Shown here in pieces: positions 1 to 8,329 of a DNA stretch of 64,000 nt; the first letter of the stretch is position 1, and each line of letters starts with the position of its first letter. The notes beneath the pieces were generated by a model. That model made no database searches and was not told the origin of the DNA. It worked only from the letters and a program-made list of their open reading frames with translations. Source of the DNA: UBA1664 sp964531715. GTDB taxonomy: Bacteria > Pseudomonadota > Alphaproteobacteria > Micavibrionales > UBA1664. The DNA is taken from the NCBI GenBank assembly GCA_964531715.1, contig CAZHEE010000001.1:291074-355073 (forward strand), given 5' to 3'. Position numbers and translations under genes: made by a program.

Positions 1-1909
1 TGGTTGGTGCCATGGCGAGCTGCCGCTCCTCCGCATCACCAATCAGGCTTTCCAAAAAGGCTTGCTCCCACTCCGCGCTTAAAGTCACGAGCTGTAGGAC
101 ACCATCCGCATTTGCATATTGATTGCAAAGCTGCCGTGCCAGACGCGCACGCACATGTTCAGTCATCAGTGCAATATTCTTTGTATGATTGGCGGCCTCG
201 GCAATGCCTTCCAAAATGGTTGCAAGGTCACGAATTGAAACACGCTCCGCCAATAAATTTTGTAAAATCCGCTGGAGAGCCGTGACTGAAATTTGGGACG
301 GCACGACATCGGCAACAAGCTTCTGATATTGCTCGGGCATTTCATCAAGCAGTTTTTGGGTTTCGGTGTAGGAGAGTAAATCCTGCATATTATCCTTGAT
401 AATCTCGGTCAAATGCGTGGTCACAACCGTTGCGGCATCAACAACCGTATACCCCTTGAAGTTTGCTTCATCACGGTATTGATCATCAATCCACATGGCG
501 GGTAACCCAAATGTAGGCTCTGTCGTTTGCTCCCCCGGTAGGGTAATCGGCTCACCATTCGGATCCATGCATAAGAACATGCCGGGGCGCACACTTGACC
601 CGCCTGCCGAAATTTCCTTGATCCGCACGGCGTAGTCATTGGCCTGAAGCTGTAGATTATCCTGAATCCGAACGGACGGCAGGATGAATCCCATCTCCTC
701 CGCCAGTTGCCGCCGTAAACCCTTAATTTGGTCGGTCAGTTTATTCCCCGTCTCTGCATTGACAAGTGGTAAGAGCCCATAACCAAGTTCAAGCCGTATT
801 GTATCCATCGCAAGCGTTTGTGATATCGGTTCCTCCGTAGGTTTGGCGAGGGCTTGTTTATCATCATGTTCGAGGGCGAGGGCTTTTTCATCATCCGCCA
901 GTTGAATATTACGCATGGTCAACCACGCTACACCGCCCGCAATGGCGCCGAGAAGTAGGAAAGGGAAAGGCGGTATACCTGGCAGGAGGGCTAACACAAC
1001 CATCAAAACTGAGGTGAGTGCGAGCGCTCTCGGATACTTCCCGAATTGTGTAAAAAGTGCCTTTTGAGTCGTACCTGCGACCCCGCCTTTGGACACGAGC
1101 AAGCCTGCCGCAATAGAAACGATAAGCGCAGGTATCTGGCTCACCAATCCATCACCCACAGTCAACATAGTATAGCTGCTTGCCGCCTCGCCAAGCGATA
1201 GCCCCATTTGCGCCGTACCGATGATAATTCCGCCGATAATATTTATGAGTGTGATCAGCAACCCTGCAATCGCGTCACCACGCACGAATTTCGCCGCACC
1301 ATCCATGCTCCCGTAAAAATTGCTTTCCTCTTCCAAGGTTTTGCGGCGTTCGCGGGCTTCATCTTCGGTGATAAGCCCGGAGGACATATCGGAATCAATC
1401 GCCATTTGCTTGCCCGGCATGGCGTCGAGAGAGAATCGTGCGGCGACCTCGGCAATTCGTCCTGAACCCTTTGTAATCACAACAAAATTGACAAGAATCA
1501 GGATTGAAAAGACGATCAGGCCGATAACGAAATTATCCTGCATGATGAAGCCACCAAACGCGCCGATAACATCCCCCGCCGCCATGGGTCCTTCATGCCC
1601 GTGAGCAAGGATAAGGCGAGTCGAGGCCAGATTGAGCGCGAGCCTGAGCATCGTCGCAATGAGGAGAACAGTCGGAAAAGTCGAAAAATCAAGCGGTTTT
1701 TCTAGAAATAAAACAGTCATCAAAATCATGACGGACAGGGTCATGGAAAGCGCAAGCGACATGTCCAACAGCCATGTCGGCATCGGAAAAATCAGGACAG
1801 TGATAATCGCGATAATACCAAGCGCAAGCATGATATCCCCTCGAAAAATCGAGGAACGAATACCTGAAATTGAAAAATCCATACCTCTTGAGGGTTGTTG
1901 TTCTGCCAT
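1..1909 (-). CDS. flhA: Flagellar export-gate protein FlhA (3' end outside window)
   Basis: FlhA is the inner-membrane export gate of the flagellar type III secretion apparatus. It starts at the ATG at 1907-1909 and stays open to the left window edge, giving about 636 residues of the usual 690-700. The N-terminal half holds closely spaced hydrophobic helices with the FHIPEP-family signature (RLALNLASTRLIL, then KGSGRIAEVAARFSLDAMPGK and the acidic cytoplasmic loop near residues 130-180). The C-terminal half is the soluble cytoplasmic domain, with a conserved stretch reading GYTVVDAATVVTTHLTE. No other flagellar structural gene is visible, but the chemotaxis operon at 27-32.6 kb fits a motile cell. 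The frame is uninterrupted. The truncation is only the window boundary. Confidence 0.96.
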   Translation of the reverse strand, partial: MAEQQPSRGMDFSISGIRSSIFRGDIMLALGIIAIITVLIFPMPTWLLDMSLALSMTLSVMILMTVLFLEKPLDFSTFPTVLLIATMLRLALNLASTRLILAHGHEGPMAAGDVIGAFGGFIMQDNFVIGLIVFSILILVNFVVITKGSGRIAEVAARFSLDAMPGKQMAIDSDMSSGLITEDEARERRKTLEEESNFYGSMDGAAKFVRGDAIAGLLITLINIIGGIIIGTAQMGLSLGEAASSYTMLTVGDGLVSQIPALIVSIAAGLLVSKGGVAGTTQKALFTQFGKYPRALALTSVLMVVLALLPGIPPFPFLLLGAIAGGVAWLTMRNIQLADDEKALALEHDDKQALAKPTEEPISQTLAMDTIRLELGYGLLPLVNAETGNKLTDQIKGLRRQLAEEMGFILPSVRIQDNLQLQANDYAVRIKEISAGGSSVRPGMFLCMDPNGEPITLPGEQTTEPTFGLPAMWIDDQYRDEANFKGYTVVDAATVVTTHLTEIIKDNMQDLLSYTETQKLLDEMPEQYQKLVADVVPSQISVTALQRILQNLLAERVSIRDLATILEGIAEAANHTKNIALMTEHVRARLARQLCNQYANADGVLQLVTLSAEWEQAFLESLIGDAEERQLAMAPT

Positions 1910-1973
1910 AAAAACAGTTTACGGGAAAAGGCAGGCTTTGAGAATTGTATAAATTTGCAATTTATCTCATTAA

Positions 1974-2330
1974 ATGCTTATATTAATTATGTTATCAAAT
2001 TTGTCGCAAAAATTTTTAGCGGGAACCTGCGCTTTAGGTGCGGCAGTAGCCTATGGTTTATATGCGGGATATGCTGGTGAGCATTTTCATTGGGCTGTTA
2101 ATGGCATTATTGGTGCATGCTTAGGTGTAATAGCTGCAACTTCATTTTTGCTTAGTCGATATAACGGTCAACGTAATCCTATTGCTTTTTTAGCTGTGAC
2201 CTATCCAGCATCAGGTTTTGGTGCAATGGCAATGGATGATGCTATCCGATTATTTGATGTCGACAATTTTACGGGTATAATTGAAACCGCAAGTGCTGCA
2301 GCGTCAAAAATTGCACTCGTTTTAAACTGA
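1974..2330 (+). CDS. Small hypothetical membrane protein
   Basis: An open frame of 118 residues with no family that I recognise. It has two or three hydrophobic segments (about residues 15-35, 42-60 and 68-85) rich in Gly and Ala, suggesting a small inner-membrane protein. An internal ATG at 1989 is an equally possible start, and no convincing Shine-Dalgarno precedes either. It diverges from flhA and its stop overlaps the 3' end of dxs by 9 bases on the other strand. Composition is more AT-rich than the flanking genes. The hydrophobic periodicity argues for a real gene; function unknown. Confidence 0.5.
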   Translation: MLILIMLSNLSQKFLAGTCALGAAVAYGLYAGYAGEHFHWAVNGIIGACLGVIAATSFLLSRYNGQRNPIAFLAVTYPASGFGAMAMDDAIRLFDVDNFTGIIETASAAASKIALVLN

Positions 2331-4460
2331 CAAAACTTTCTCAACAATCGCTTTTGCATCCAGTTTTGCCTGTTCATATTGTTTTTCGGGTTTGTCCTGA
2401 TCCTGAAATATATCAGGCAGATGCATGGTGCGGATTTTTAAACCTTTATCCAGTAAACCGTCACGCGATAGAAATTCCAAAACGAATGACCCGAACCCGC
2501 CGATTGAGCCTTCCTCAATGGTAATAAGCGTTTTATGATTTTTGGCTAAATCGCGGATAAGCTCCTCATCTAAAGGTTTTGCAAATCGTGCATCGGCAAT
2601 TGTGACCAAAATATCTTTTGTTTCCAAAATCTTTGCTGCATCCAGACATTCTTGAAGCCTTGCGCCGTAAGAGAGTAAACAAATGTCACCCTTTGGTTTA
2701 ACCAAAGGGTCTTGTTCTTTATCTTCAGAAGATCCTTTGGTCAAGCCAAAGGATGACGACTCATAAACTACCCGCCCTTTTCCTATGTCTAAAGCTTCTA
2801 GGGTCTCAGGAATATCAACGCCATAGCCATTGCCGCGTGGGAATCTGAATGCAATGGGTCCATCATTATAATTTGCGGCGGTGACTGTCATGCGTGCCAA
2901 TTCAGCCTCGTCGCTTGCTGCCATCAAAACCATGTTCGGCAGGCATCCCATATAGGCCGTGTCGAAACTGCCGGCATGGGTCGAACCATCCGCTCCGACC
3001 AAACCCGCGCGGTCAATCGCAAACTTGACAGGTAAATTTTGAATACAGACATCATGCACCAGTTGGTCATACCCACGTTGTAAAAATGTTGAGTAAATCG
3101 CGCAAAATGGCTTCATGCCCTCGGTGGCCATCCCTGCGGCGAAAGTCACGGCATGTTGTTCGGCAATGCCGCAATCAAACATGCGGTCTGGGTAAACCCC
3201 GCCAAAAACATCCATGCCCGTACCGCCCGGCATTGCGGCAGTAATGCCGACAATTTTCGGGTCAGTTTCTGCCAGTTTGACAAGTGTATCGGCAAAAACA
3301 CGCGTAAAGGACGGTGCATTGGCAATCGGCTTATTTTGCTTTCCTGTCACGACATCAAAGGTTGCAACGCCATGCATTTTGTCAGGCGCATGCTCGGCAG
3401 GGGCATAACCCTTGCCTTTTTGTGTGACAACATGAAGCAAAATCGGTTTATCTTGCTTTTTCGCATCACGGATATTGCGCAAGATGGGGAGGAGGTGATC
3501 CATATTATGCCCGTCCACCGGCCCGATATAGTAAAAGCCCATTTCCTCAAACAAAGTGCCATGATTGCCAAACGCCACCCGGGCAGTTTCCTCGGCGCGC
3601 GCGGCTGCCTTTTGAAGGGCTTCGGGGAGGATACTCGCCGCTTTTTTCGCTAAATCACGGACATTGCGATAATGGTTGCCGCTCACCAATTTTGTTAAAT
3701 GACGGCTCATCGCGCCTGTTGGCGGGGCAATCGACATATCATTATCATTGAGAATAACAAGCATTCGCGCGTTCATGTCACCTGCGTTATTCATCGCCTC
3801 ATACGCCATGCCCGCGGAAATTGCGCCATCACCGATAACGGCAATGACTTGATTATCAAAATTAACGTCATCCTGCGACTTGATCGCAGGATCTTTAACG
3901 TCTTGGTGAAATCCTTTGGTTAAACCAAAGGATGACGCGTTTTGAATTTTTAAATCCCTCGCTACCGCCATGCCGAGCCCCGCAGATATCGAGGTTGAGC
4001 TATGCGCTGCACCGAACGGGTCATACGCACTCTCGGCACGTTTGGTAAATCCTGATAATCCACCACCCTTACGAATAGTTGTCATGCGGTCTTTGCGCGC
4101 TGTCAAAACTTTATGAGGGTAGCATTGGTGCCCGACATCCCAAATCAAGCGGTCATGCGGCGTATTAAAAACCGCATGAAGTGCGGTTGTTAATTCAACG
4201 ACGCCAAGCCCTGCACCCAGATGCCCACCCGTTTGTGCAACGCTTTCAATAACATACGCGCGTACCTCGTCGGCAAGTGTTTTGAGCTCCTTATCCGATA
4301 AATCTTTCATATCATCAGGTATATTCACACGTGATAAAATCGTGTAAGGACTGTCACCCTTTGGCTTGACCAAAGGGTCTCCATCATTTGAAGCAAAAGA
4401 TCCTTTGGTCAAGCCAAAGGATGACGCATCACTATCAATTTTTTCAGCCATGTTTTTCAT
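2322..4460 (-). CDS. dxs: 1-deoxy-D-xylulose-5-phosphate synthase with three in-frame repeat insertions
   Basis: Dxs condenses pyruvate and glyceraldehyde-3-phosphate (thiamine diphosphate dependent), the first step of the MEP isoprenoid pathway. Family motifs are present: DVGHQCYPHK near the N-terminus, the ThDP-binding GDGAISAGMAYEAMNNAG, and DRAGLVGADGSTHAG in the transketolase-like domain. At 712 residues it is about 70-80 longer than typical Dxs. The excess is three peptides beginning SSFGLTKG, at about residues 11-37, 174-199 and 567-592, each encoded by a palindromic repeat (annotated separately). They sit in the N-terminal extension and in loops, so the enzyme may tolerate them. The start at 4460 (Met-Lys-Asn-Met) could instead be the ATG at 4451. 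ispA lies just downstream on the same strand side of the cluster, separated by an opposite-strand gene. Confidence 0.97.
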   Translation of the reverse strand: MKNMAEKIDSDASSFGLTKGSFASNDGDPLVKPKGDSPYTILSRVNIPDDMKDLSDKELKTLADEVRAYVIESVAQTGGHLGAGLGVVELTTALHAVFNTPHDRLIWDVGHQCYPHKVLTARKDRMTTIRKGGGLSGFTKRAESAYDPFGAAHSSTSISAGLGMAVARDLKIQNASSFGLTKGFHQDVKDPAIKSQDDVNFDNQVIAVIGDGAISAGMAYEAMNNAGDMNARMLVILNDNDMSIAPPTGAMSRHLTKLVSGNHYRNVRDLAKKAASILPEALQKAAARAEETARVAFGNHGTLFEEMGFYYIGPVDGHNMDHLLPILRNIRDAKKQDKPILLHVVTQKGKGYAPAEHAPDKMHGVATFDVVTGKQNKPIANAPSFTRVFADTLVKLAETDPKIVGITAAMPGGTGMDVFGGVYPDRMFDCGIAEQHAVTFAAGMATEGMKPFCAIYSTFLQRGYDQLVHDVCIQNLPVKFAIDRAGLVGADGSTHAGSFDTAYMGCLPNMVLMAASDEAELARMTVTAANYNDGPIAFRFPRGNGYGVDIPETLEALDIGKGRVVYESSSFGLTKGSSEDKEQDPLVKPKGDICLLSYGARLQECLDAAKILETKDILVTIADARFAKPLDEELIRDLAKNHKTLITIEEGSIGGFGSFVLEFLSRDGLLDKGLKIRTMHLPDIFQDQDKPEKQYEQAKLDAKAIVEKVLSV
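2685..2757. repeat. Palindromic element copy 3, in frame inside dxs
   Basis: A 73-bp element bounded by GTCACC and GGATGAC. The left half is a hairpin (CCCTTTGG ... CCAAAGGG) and the right half is its inverted counterpart (TCCTTTGG ... CCAAAGGA). Read in the dxs frame it gives SSFGLTKG...DPLVKPKGD, placed in a loop near residues 567-592. Visible directly in sequence. Confidence 0.93.
3867..3936. repeat. Palindromic element copy 2, in frame inside dxs
   Basis: A 70-bp element bounded by GTCATCC and GGATGAC. The right hairpin is TCCTTTGGTTAAACCAAAGGA-like as in the other copies. The left hairpin has TCCTGCGA pairing with TCGCAGGA around a CTTGA loop. Both arms therefore differ from copies 1 and 3 while pairing is kept. 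In the dxs frame it encodes SSFGLTKGFHQDVKDPAIKS just before the strand leading into the ThDP motif. Confidence 0.92.
4353..4425. repeat. Palindromic element copy 1, in frame near the dxs start
   Basis: A 73-bp element with the same nested structure: left hairpin CCCTTTGG/CCAAAGGG with a CTTGA loop, right hairpin TCCTTTGG/CCAAAGGA with a TCAAG loop. The two halves are exact inverted complements over the 17-base core. It encodes SSFGLTKG...DPLVKPKGD at about residues 11-37 of Dxs. Confidence 0.93.
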
Positions 4461-5082
4461 GATTATCTGTTGTAATCATTATGGGCAAAAAGTCACGAAA
4501 ATTTTTATAGACATAAGGATTATTTTTGTTTATAAGTTTTTTATTATAAGAAATTTATGTATAGTATTTAGTTTGTTTGCTAATTCACCAGCTTTGGCAG
4601 ATAATGCGAAAACTGAAACCTTTCTTGACCCCGATCGTCCTGCAAACAGCTCCAAAATAGTCCAACTCAATAGCTATATAGATGCGGAAAATTTACTTAC
4701 TAGAATTTGCAACCAAACGGTATGGCATGATGTCGGTAGCCCACAACATGATGCATGTGTAATGATAGTTGAGGCTTTACAAAAGTTTCCTAAATGTTTT
4801 AATTACAGCGACCTAGTTGGGAAAAATTTGCATAATTCTTATCCTTTCGATCGAGAATATCCAGGTTGGGAAGATCTTTGGCAAACTGTTATAAGCCAAC
4901 ATGCATGCGCAGTTGAAAGGGCGGATGCCATTGCCGAAAGTATAATTGATTCTGACATGCCTGTTGATGATTTAGGGGTGGGTTATTTATCGAGTGTTTT
5001 TTCATATACTACAAATGTATATGGACTGAACGTATATGAGGAAATTAGATACATATTTGAGGCTCCTGTCGTCAGACGATAG
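4459..5082 (+). CDS. Putative exported protein, unknown family
   Basis: The frame is open from inside the neighbouring palindromic element (an ATG at 4366), but the plausible translated part starts later. An ATG at 4459 is chosen provisionally. A signal-peptide-like segment (FFIIRNLCIVFSLFANSPALA, cleavage after ALA) begins about 25 residues further on, so a non-ATG start near 4520 is possible. The mature part is about 170 residues with four cysteines and no motif that I recognise. It diverges from dxs and is convergent with ispA, lying between two isoprenoid genes that are usually adjacent. No clear ribosome-binding site decides the start. Confidence 0.5.
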   Translation: MIICCNHYGQKVTKIFIDIRIIFVYKFFIIRNLCIVFSLFANSPALADNAKTETFLDPDRPANSSKIVQLNSYIDAENLLTRICNQTVWHDVGSPQHDACVMIVEALQKFPKCFNYSDLVGKNLHNSYPFDREYPGWEDLWQTVISQHACAVERADAIAESIIDSDMPVDDLGVGYLSSVFSYTTNVYGLNVYEEIRYIFEAPVVRR

Positions 5083-5089
5083 CCCTAAC

Positions 5090-5998
5090 CTAAGCCCGTC
5101 GTTCCAACACATAATGGGCGAATTTTTTAAGCATATCGCCGCGAGAGCCAAACGGGTGAAGGTGGCGGCAAGCCTGAGCCACCAACATTTCCGCGCGCAT
5201 TCTGGCTTGTTCTTTGCCTAAGGTTGAGACGAATGTGGCTTTCCCTGCCGCTTCATCTTGATTGGCCGGTTTTCCTGTCTCTGCAGGATCGGCCTCAACA
5301 TCCAAAATATCATCCGTCACCTGAAAGGCGAGTCCCAGATCATGCGCATAACCGCGGAGAGCCTTCCGATGCGCCTCATCCGCCTTGCCTAAAATTCCGC
5401 CGGCCTCACAGGCAAACGCCATCAACATTCCTGTTTTAAGACGTTGCAGGCGTGAGATTGTACCGACATCGAAATCCTCTGTCTCCCCAATTAGATCGAG
5501 CATTTGACCGCCACACATGCCATGCCCCCCTGCGGCCTTTGCAAGGGAAGATATTAAGTGACAGCGAACGCGCGGGTCTTCATGTGTTTGATTATCGGAT
5601 AAAATTTCAAAGGCCAGTGCTTGCAGCGCGTCGCCTGCCAAAATGGCGGTTGCCTCATCATATTGACGGTGCGCCGAAGGCTTTCCCCGGCGTGTATCGG
5701 CATTATCCATCGCCGGTAAATCATCATGGATGAGGGAGTAGCAGTGAATAAATTCAAGGGCAGAGGCCACGCGTTTTGCGCGCGACACATCGACATTAAA
5801 TAATTTTGCCGATTGCATAACCAAAAAAGGGCGTAACCGCTTTCCGCCCGCCATGGAAGAATAGCGCATCGCATCGAATAACCGCCCTTCCGCCAAATCG
5901 GTTCGGGGAAGCAAATGCTCCATCGTTTTTGTAATCGCCGCGGCGGTCTCATCTATTGCATTTTGAAGGTCGGGGGTAGCTTCGCGTGGTGAAGGCAT
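5090..5998 (-). CDS. ispA: Farnesyl/geranyl diphosphate synthase
   Basis: A trans-prenyltransferase elongating dimethylallyl diphosphate with isopentenyl diphosphate, downstream of the MEP pathway. Both aspartate-rich motifs are present: HDDLPAMDNAD (about residue 90) and FQVTDDILDVEAD (about residue 230). GGKRLRP near residue 52 binds the isopentenyl substrate. The 302-residue length is normal for IspA. It lies downstream of xseB (gap about 40 bases) in the order deacetylase-xseB-ispA, a common alphaproteobacterial arrangement with dxs next. The exact chain length of the product cannot be read from sequence alone. Confidence 0.95.
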   Translation of the reverse strand: MPSPREATPDLQNAIDETAAAITKTMEHLLPRTDLAEGRLFDAMRYSSMAGGKRLRPFLVMQSAKLFNVDVSRAKRVASALEFIHCYSLIHDDLPAMDNADTRRGKPSAHRQYDEATAILAGDALQALAFEILSDNQTHEDPRVRCHLISSLAKAAGGHGMCGGQMLDLIGETEDFDVGTISRLQRLKTGMLMAFACEAGGILGKADEAHRKALRGYAHDLGLAFQVTDDILDVEADPAETGKPANQDEAAGKATFVSTLGKEQARMRAEMLVAQACRHLHPFGSRGDMLKKFAHYVLERRA

Positions 5999-6040
5999 AA
6001 GGTTAAAATCTGTTTCTATCTAATTGTTAATTATAGTCAA

Positions 6041-6283
6041 TTACTCTTCAAACGGTTCGAGCCCTGACGGGTTTCCGTTTTCATTTAAAGTGATTTTTTC
6101 GATTTTCAAACGCGCATCTTTTAAGCGTTTCTCACAATGAGATTTAAGCGCAATCCCGCGCTCGTAGGCTTGAATAGATTCATCCAGCTTGGTCTGCCCT
6201 GATTCCATATTGCGAATAAGGGTTTCAAGCTCCTGCAATGCATCTTCAAAGCTCATCTCTTCAATTTTTTTTGGCTCGGTCAT
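6041..6283 (-). CDS. xseB: Exodeoxyribonuclease VII small subunit
   Basis: Small subunit of exonuclease VII, which with XseA degrades single-stranded DNA to oligonucleotides. About 80 residues, all-helical, with the family pattern MSFEDALQELETLIRNMESG followed by LDESIQAYERGIAL and a basic C-terminal helix. The start is set at 6283 (Met-Thr-Glu). An upstream in-frame ATG at 6292 adds three residues. It lies about 20 bases after the deacetylase-family gene and just before ispA, so probably one transcript. XseA is not in the window. Confidence 0.93.
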   Translation of the reverse strand: MTEPKKIEEMSFEDALQELETLIRNMESGQTKLDESIQAYERGIALKSHCEKRLKDARLKIEKITLNENGNPSGLEPFEE

Positions 6284-6304
6284 AATGTACAAAGTGTATA
6301 TGAT

Positions 6305-7231
6305 TTAAGGGGATTTCGCCAAGGCTTTTAAATGATGATTGACAGAGACAGGCAGGGCATCAAGGTCATAGCCGCCTTCGAGAAGTGACACTATTTTCGG
6401 GCAGAGTTCTTTGAGAGTCTCAACAATCCAGCCATAATCCTCATGCGAAAGCCGCCAACCTGCGATATCATCTTCTGCATGACCGTCAAACCCTGCGGAA
6501 AACAGGGTAAGTGTTGGTTTAAACCTTTGTGCAAATGGTAAAATTTGAGCCAATACGGCTTCCCTGAACTCTTTTGAACACGTGCCATGTAGCAAAGGCG
6601 CGTTGCAAATATATTCAGTATTCTCATGCCCGGTATGTGGAAAAATTCCGCTTTGATGGATTGAGGCGTAAGCAATATTTGTTTGCCCTTGCGCCGCATG
6701 TCTTTCCACCAGATCTTGCGTTCCATTCCCGTGATGCACGTCAAAGTCAATAATAATAACGCGTGCAGTCGGCTCAATCTCTAATGCTTTTTTTGCAGTG
6801 ATGAATATATTGTTAAACAGGCAAAACCCCATGGCCGTCTCAAATTCCGCATGATGCCCGGGTGGGCGAATGGCGGCGAACGCGGTTTTGGTTTCACCTT
6901 TTAAAACGGCTTTGACGGCCTGAATACTTGCCCCGATGGCAAGCCTCGCCGCCTTATAAGATTGTGGATTTATATATGTATCATCATCAATATAATTAAA
7001 AAAACTGTCGGGTAGTCTGTCTAAGATAGCGTCGATATGGCTTTGCGGATGGGCAAGGAGGAGATCATCCTCATAGGCAGAATATGCTGTTTCTATCGGT
7101 GTATCAGGAAAGTCCCCCGCGATCATTTTCATGATGACTTTAAGGCGTGCAGGGTGTTCGGGATGGCTGCCGTCACTGATATGTTTGCACATATTATCAT
7201 GCGTGAAGATGGTTAAGGGCGGCGTTCCCAT
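6305..7231 (-). CDS. Histone deacetylase/AcuC/AphA family hydrolase
   Basis: A zinc-dependent amidohydrolase of the arginase-deacetylase fold, predicted to deacylate small acylated amines or acetylated lysine. Motifs: HPEHPARL near residue 22, RPPGHHAE (tandem catalytic histidines) near 122, and IIDFDVHHGNGTQD (zinc ligands Asp and His) near 160, ending with SLLEGGYDL. The length of 308 residues is normal for bacterial members. Its start overlaps the 3' end of the upstream lipoprotein gene by 19 bases and xseB follows directly, implying translational coupling in an operon. The physiological substrate is unknown. Confidence 0.92.
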   Translation of the reverse strand: MGTPPLTIFTHDNMCKHISDGSHPEHPARLKVIMKMIAGDFPDTPIETAYSAYEDDLLLAHPQSHIDAILDRLPDSFFNYIDDDTYINPQSYKAARLAIGASIQAVKAVLKGETKTAFAAIRPPGHHAEFETAMGFCLFNNIFITAKKALEIEPTARVIIIDFDVHHGNGTQDLVERHAAQGQTNIAYASIHQSGIFPHTGHENTEYICNAPLLHGTCSKEFREAVLAQILPFAQRFKPTLTLFSAGFDGHAEDDIAGWRLSHEDYGWIVETLKELCPKIVSLLEGGYDLDALPVSVNHHLKALAKSP

Positions 7232-8277
7232 GCTTCTGCCCCTATCGGATTAACCGATTTTTGTGATGCCGTCGGCATATCGGGTAAAACGCGTTTCGTG
7301 TTCCCATCACGATTGACACTTTGCGCGCGATTATACTCAAGTTGCTTGCGGCTCAGTTGAAAACCAATCAAAACAGTGTGATTTTCAATATTTTGAATAT
7401 CACTGAGTGTCACTGTCTGGATTAAATCCTGCGCATGGTCAAGGCGATCAACAAGCGGTTTGAAGGTCAATGCGGTTGCATGGATATCCTTCATAACGGG
7501 TCTGCCCTCAGGCGATAAAACCGTGATGAAATAAGGGAAAGTGATGAAGGCCTCAAGGTTACGATTGCCCTCAAAACGCCCTGCATCAAACACCTGTCCA
7601 CTCATAATCATGCGCAAATCAAGTGTCAGTTGATTGCCGCTAATGTCACAATCGCCTTTGACCTCTTGCAAAGATGCGCGTGCCTGTATCTGCCCTCCGT
7701 TACTTTCGTCAAATTTTGTGATGGAACGTGCCTCATCCATGATCCTGAGGCTTGGGCAATTGAGAGAGGCCTCATATTGTTTTTGAGGCAGAATTTCAGC
7801 CAAACTTTTGACTTGTGATGATGGTGGTTGAGGTGTTTCTACAGTTTGTAATGGCACATGTCCTGGCTTATAACGCGGTTTGACAGTGGCCGCATCCAGA
7901 TTAAAGGGCGCTTCCTGTTGCGGTAAAACAGGCGCCTCGAAAATCGGGTCGATAGCCTCCTCTATTGCATCATTGGCATCATCGACCATTGAACTTATAG
8001 GGGCATTATCGAATTTTTGTGCGGTTAAAACAACTCTATCTCCTGTCAACATCTCGATTTCCTGTAACTCGGTCTTAAGCGCATTATCATTTTGCATTGC
8101 GCCTGATTCAGCCTCAAGCATTTTATCTTGAAACTGAACTTCGGTCACCGGCTCTTTATTACTGAATGGATTAAGTTTTGACCATTCAAAATCGGCAATA
8201 TCAGAACGGCTTGGCATTGAGGCGCAGGCAGACAGATTAAAACAGACTAAAAAGATGAAGAAAAATTTTAATTTCAT
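7213..8277 (-). CDS. Putative outer-membrane or periplasmic lipoprotein
   Basis: The first 20 residues form a lipoprotein signal peptide with lipobox LSAC (Cys about residue 18). The next 130 residues are low-complexity and acidic. The C-terminal half (about 165-320) looks like a compact beta-rich domain with a cysteine pair. I do not recognise the family. It is the first gene of the leftward run lipoprotein-deacetylase-xseB-ispA and is divergent from ispH, with about 50 bases between the starts. A cell-envelope role is inferred only from the lipobox. Confidence 0.8.
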   Translation of the reverse strand: MKLKFFFIFLVCFNLSACASMPSRSDIADFEWSKLNPFSNKEPVTEVQFQDKMLEAESGAMQNDNALKTELQEIEMLTGDRVVLTAQKFDNAPISSMVDDANDAIEEAIDPIFEAPVLPQQEAPFNLDAATVKPRYKPGHVPLQTVETPQPPSSQVKSLAEILPQKQYEASLNCPSLRIMDEARSITKFDESNGGQIQARASLQEVKGDCDISGNQLTLDLRMIMSGQVFDAGRFEGNRNLEAFITFPYFITVLSPEGRPVMKDIHATALTFKPLVDRLDHAQDLIQTVTLSDIQNIENHTVLIGFQLSRKQLEYNRAQSVNRDGNTKRVLPDMPTASQKSVNPIGAEAWERRP

Positions 8278-8329
8278 TCTATTATATAAACCTAGCCTAT
8301 GGATTTCTAATGAGTAATAGCGTAACTAT

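Noticed and set aside
4366..4458. N-terminal extension of the exported-protein frame into the palindromic element
   Set aside because: The open frame results from the palindrome being readable on both strands; a signal peptide begins only after it, so translation from 4366 is unlikely.
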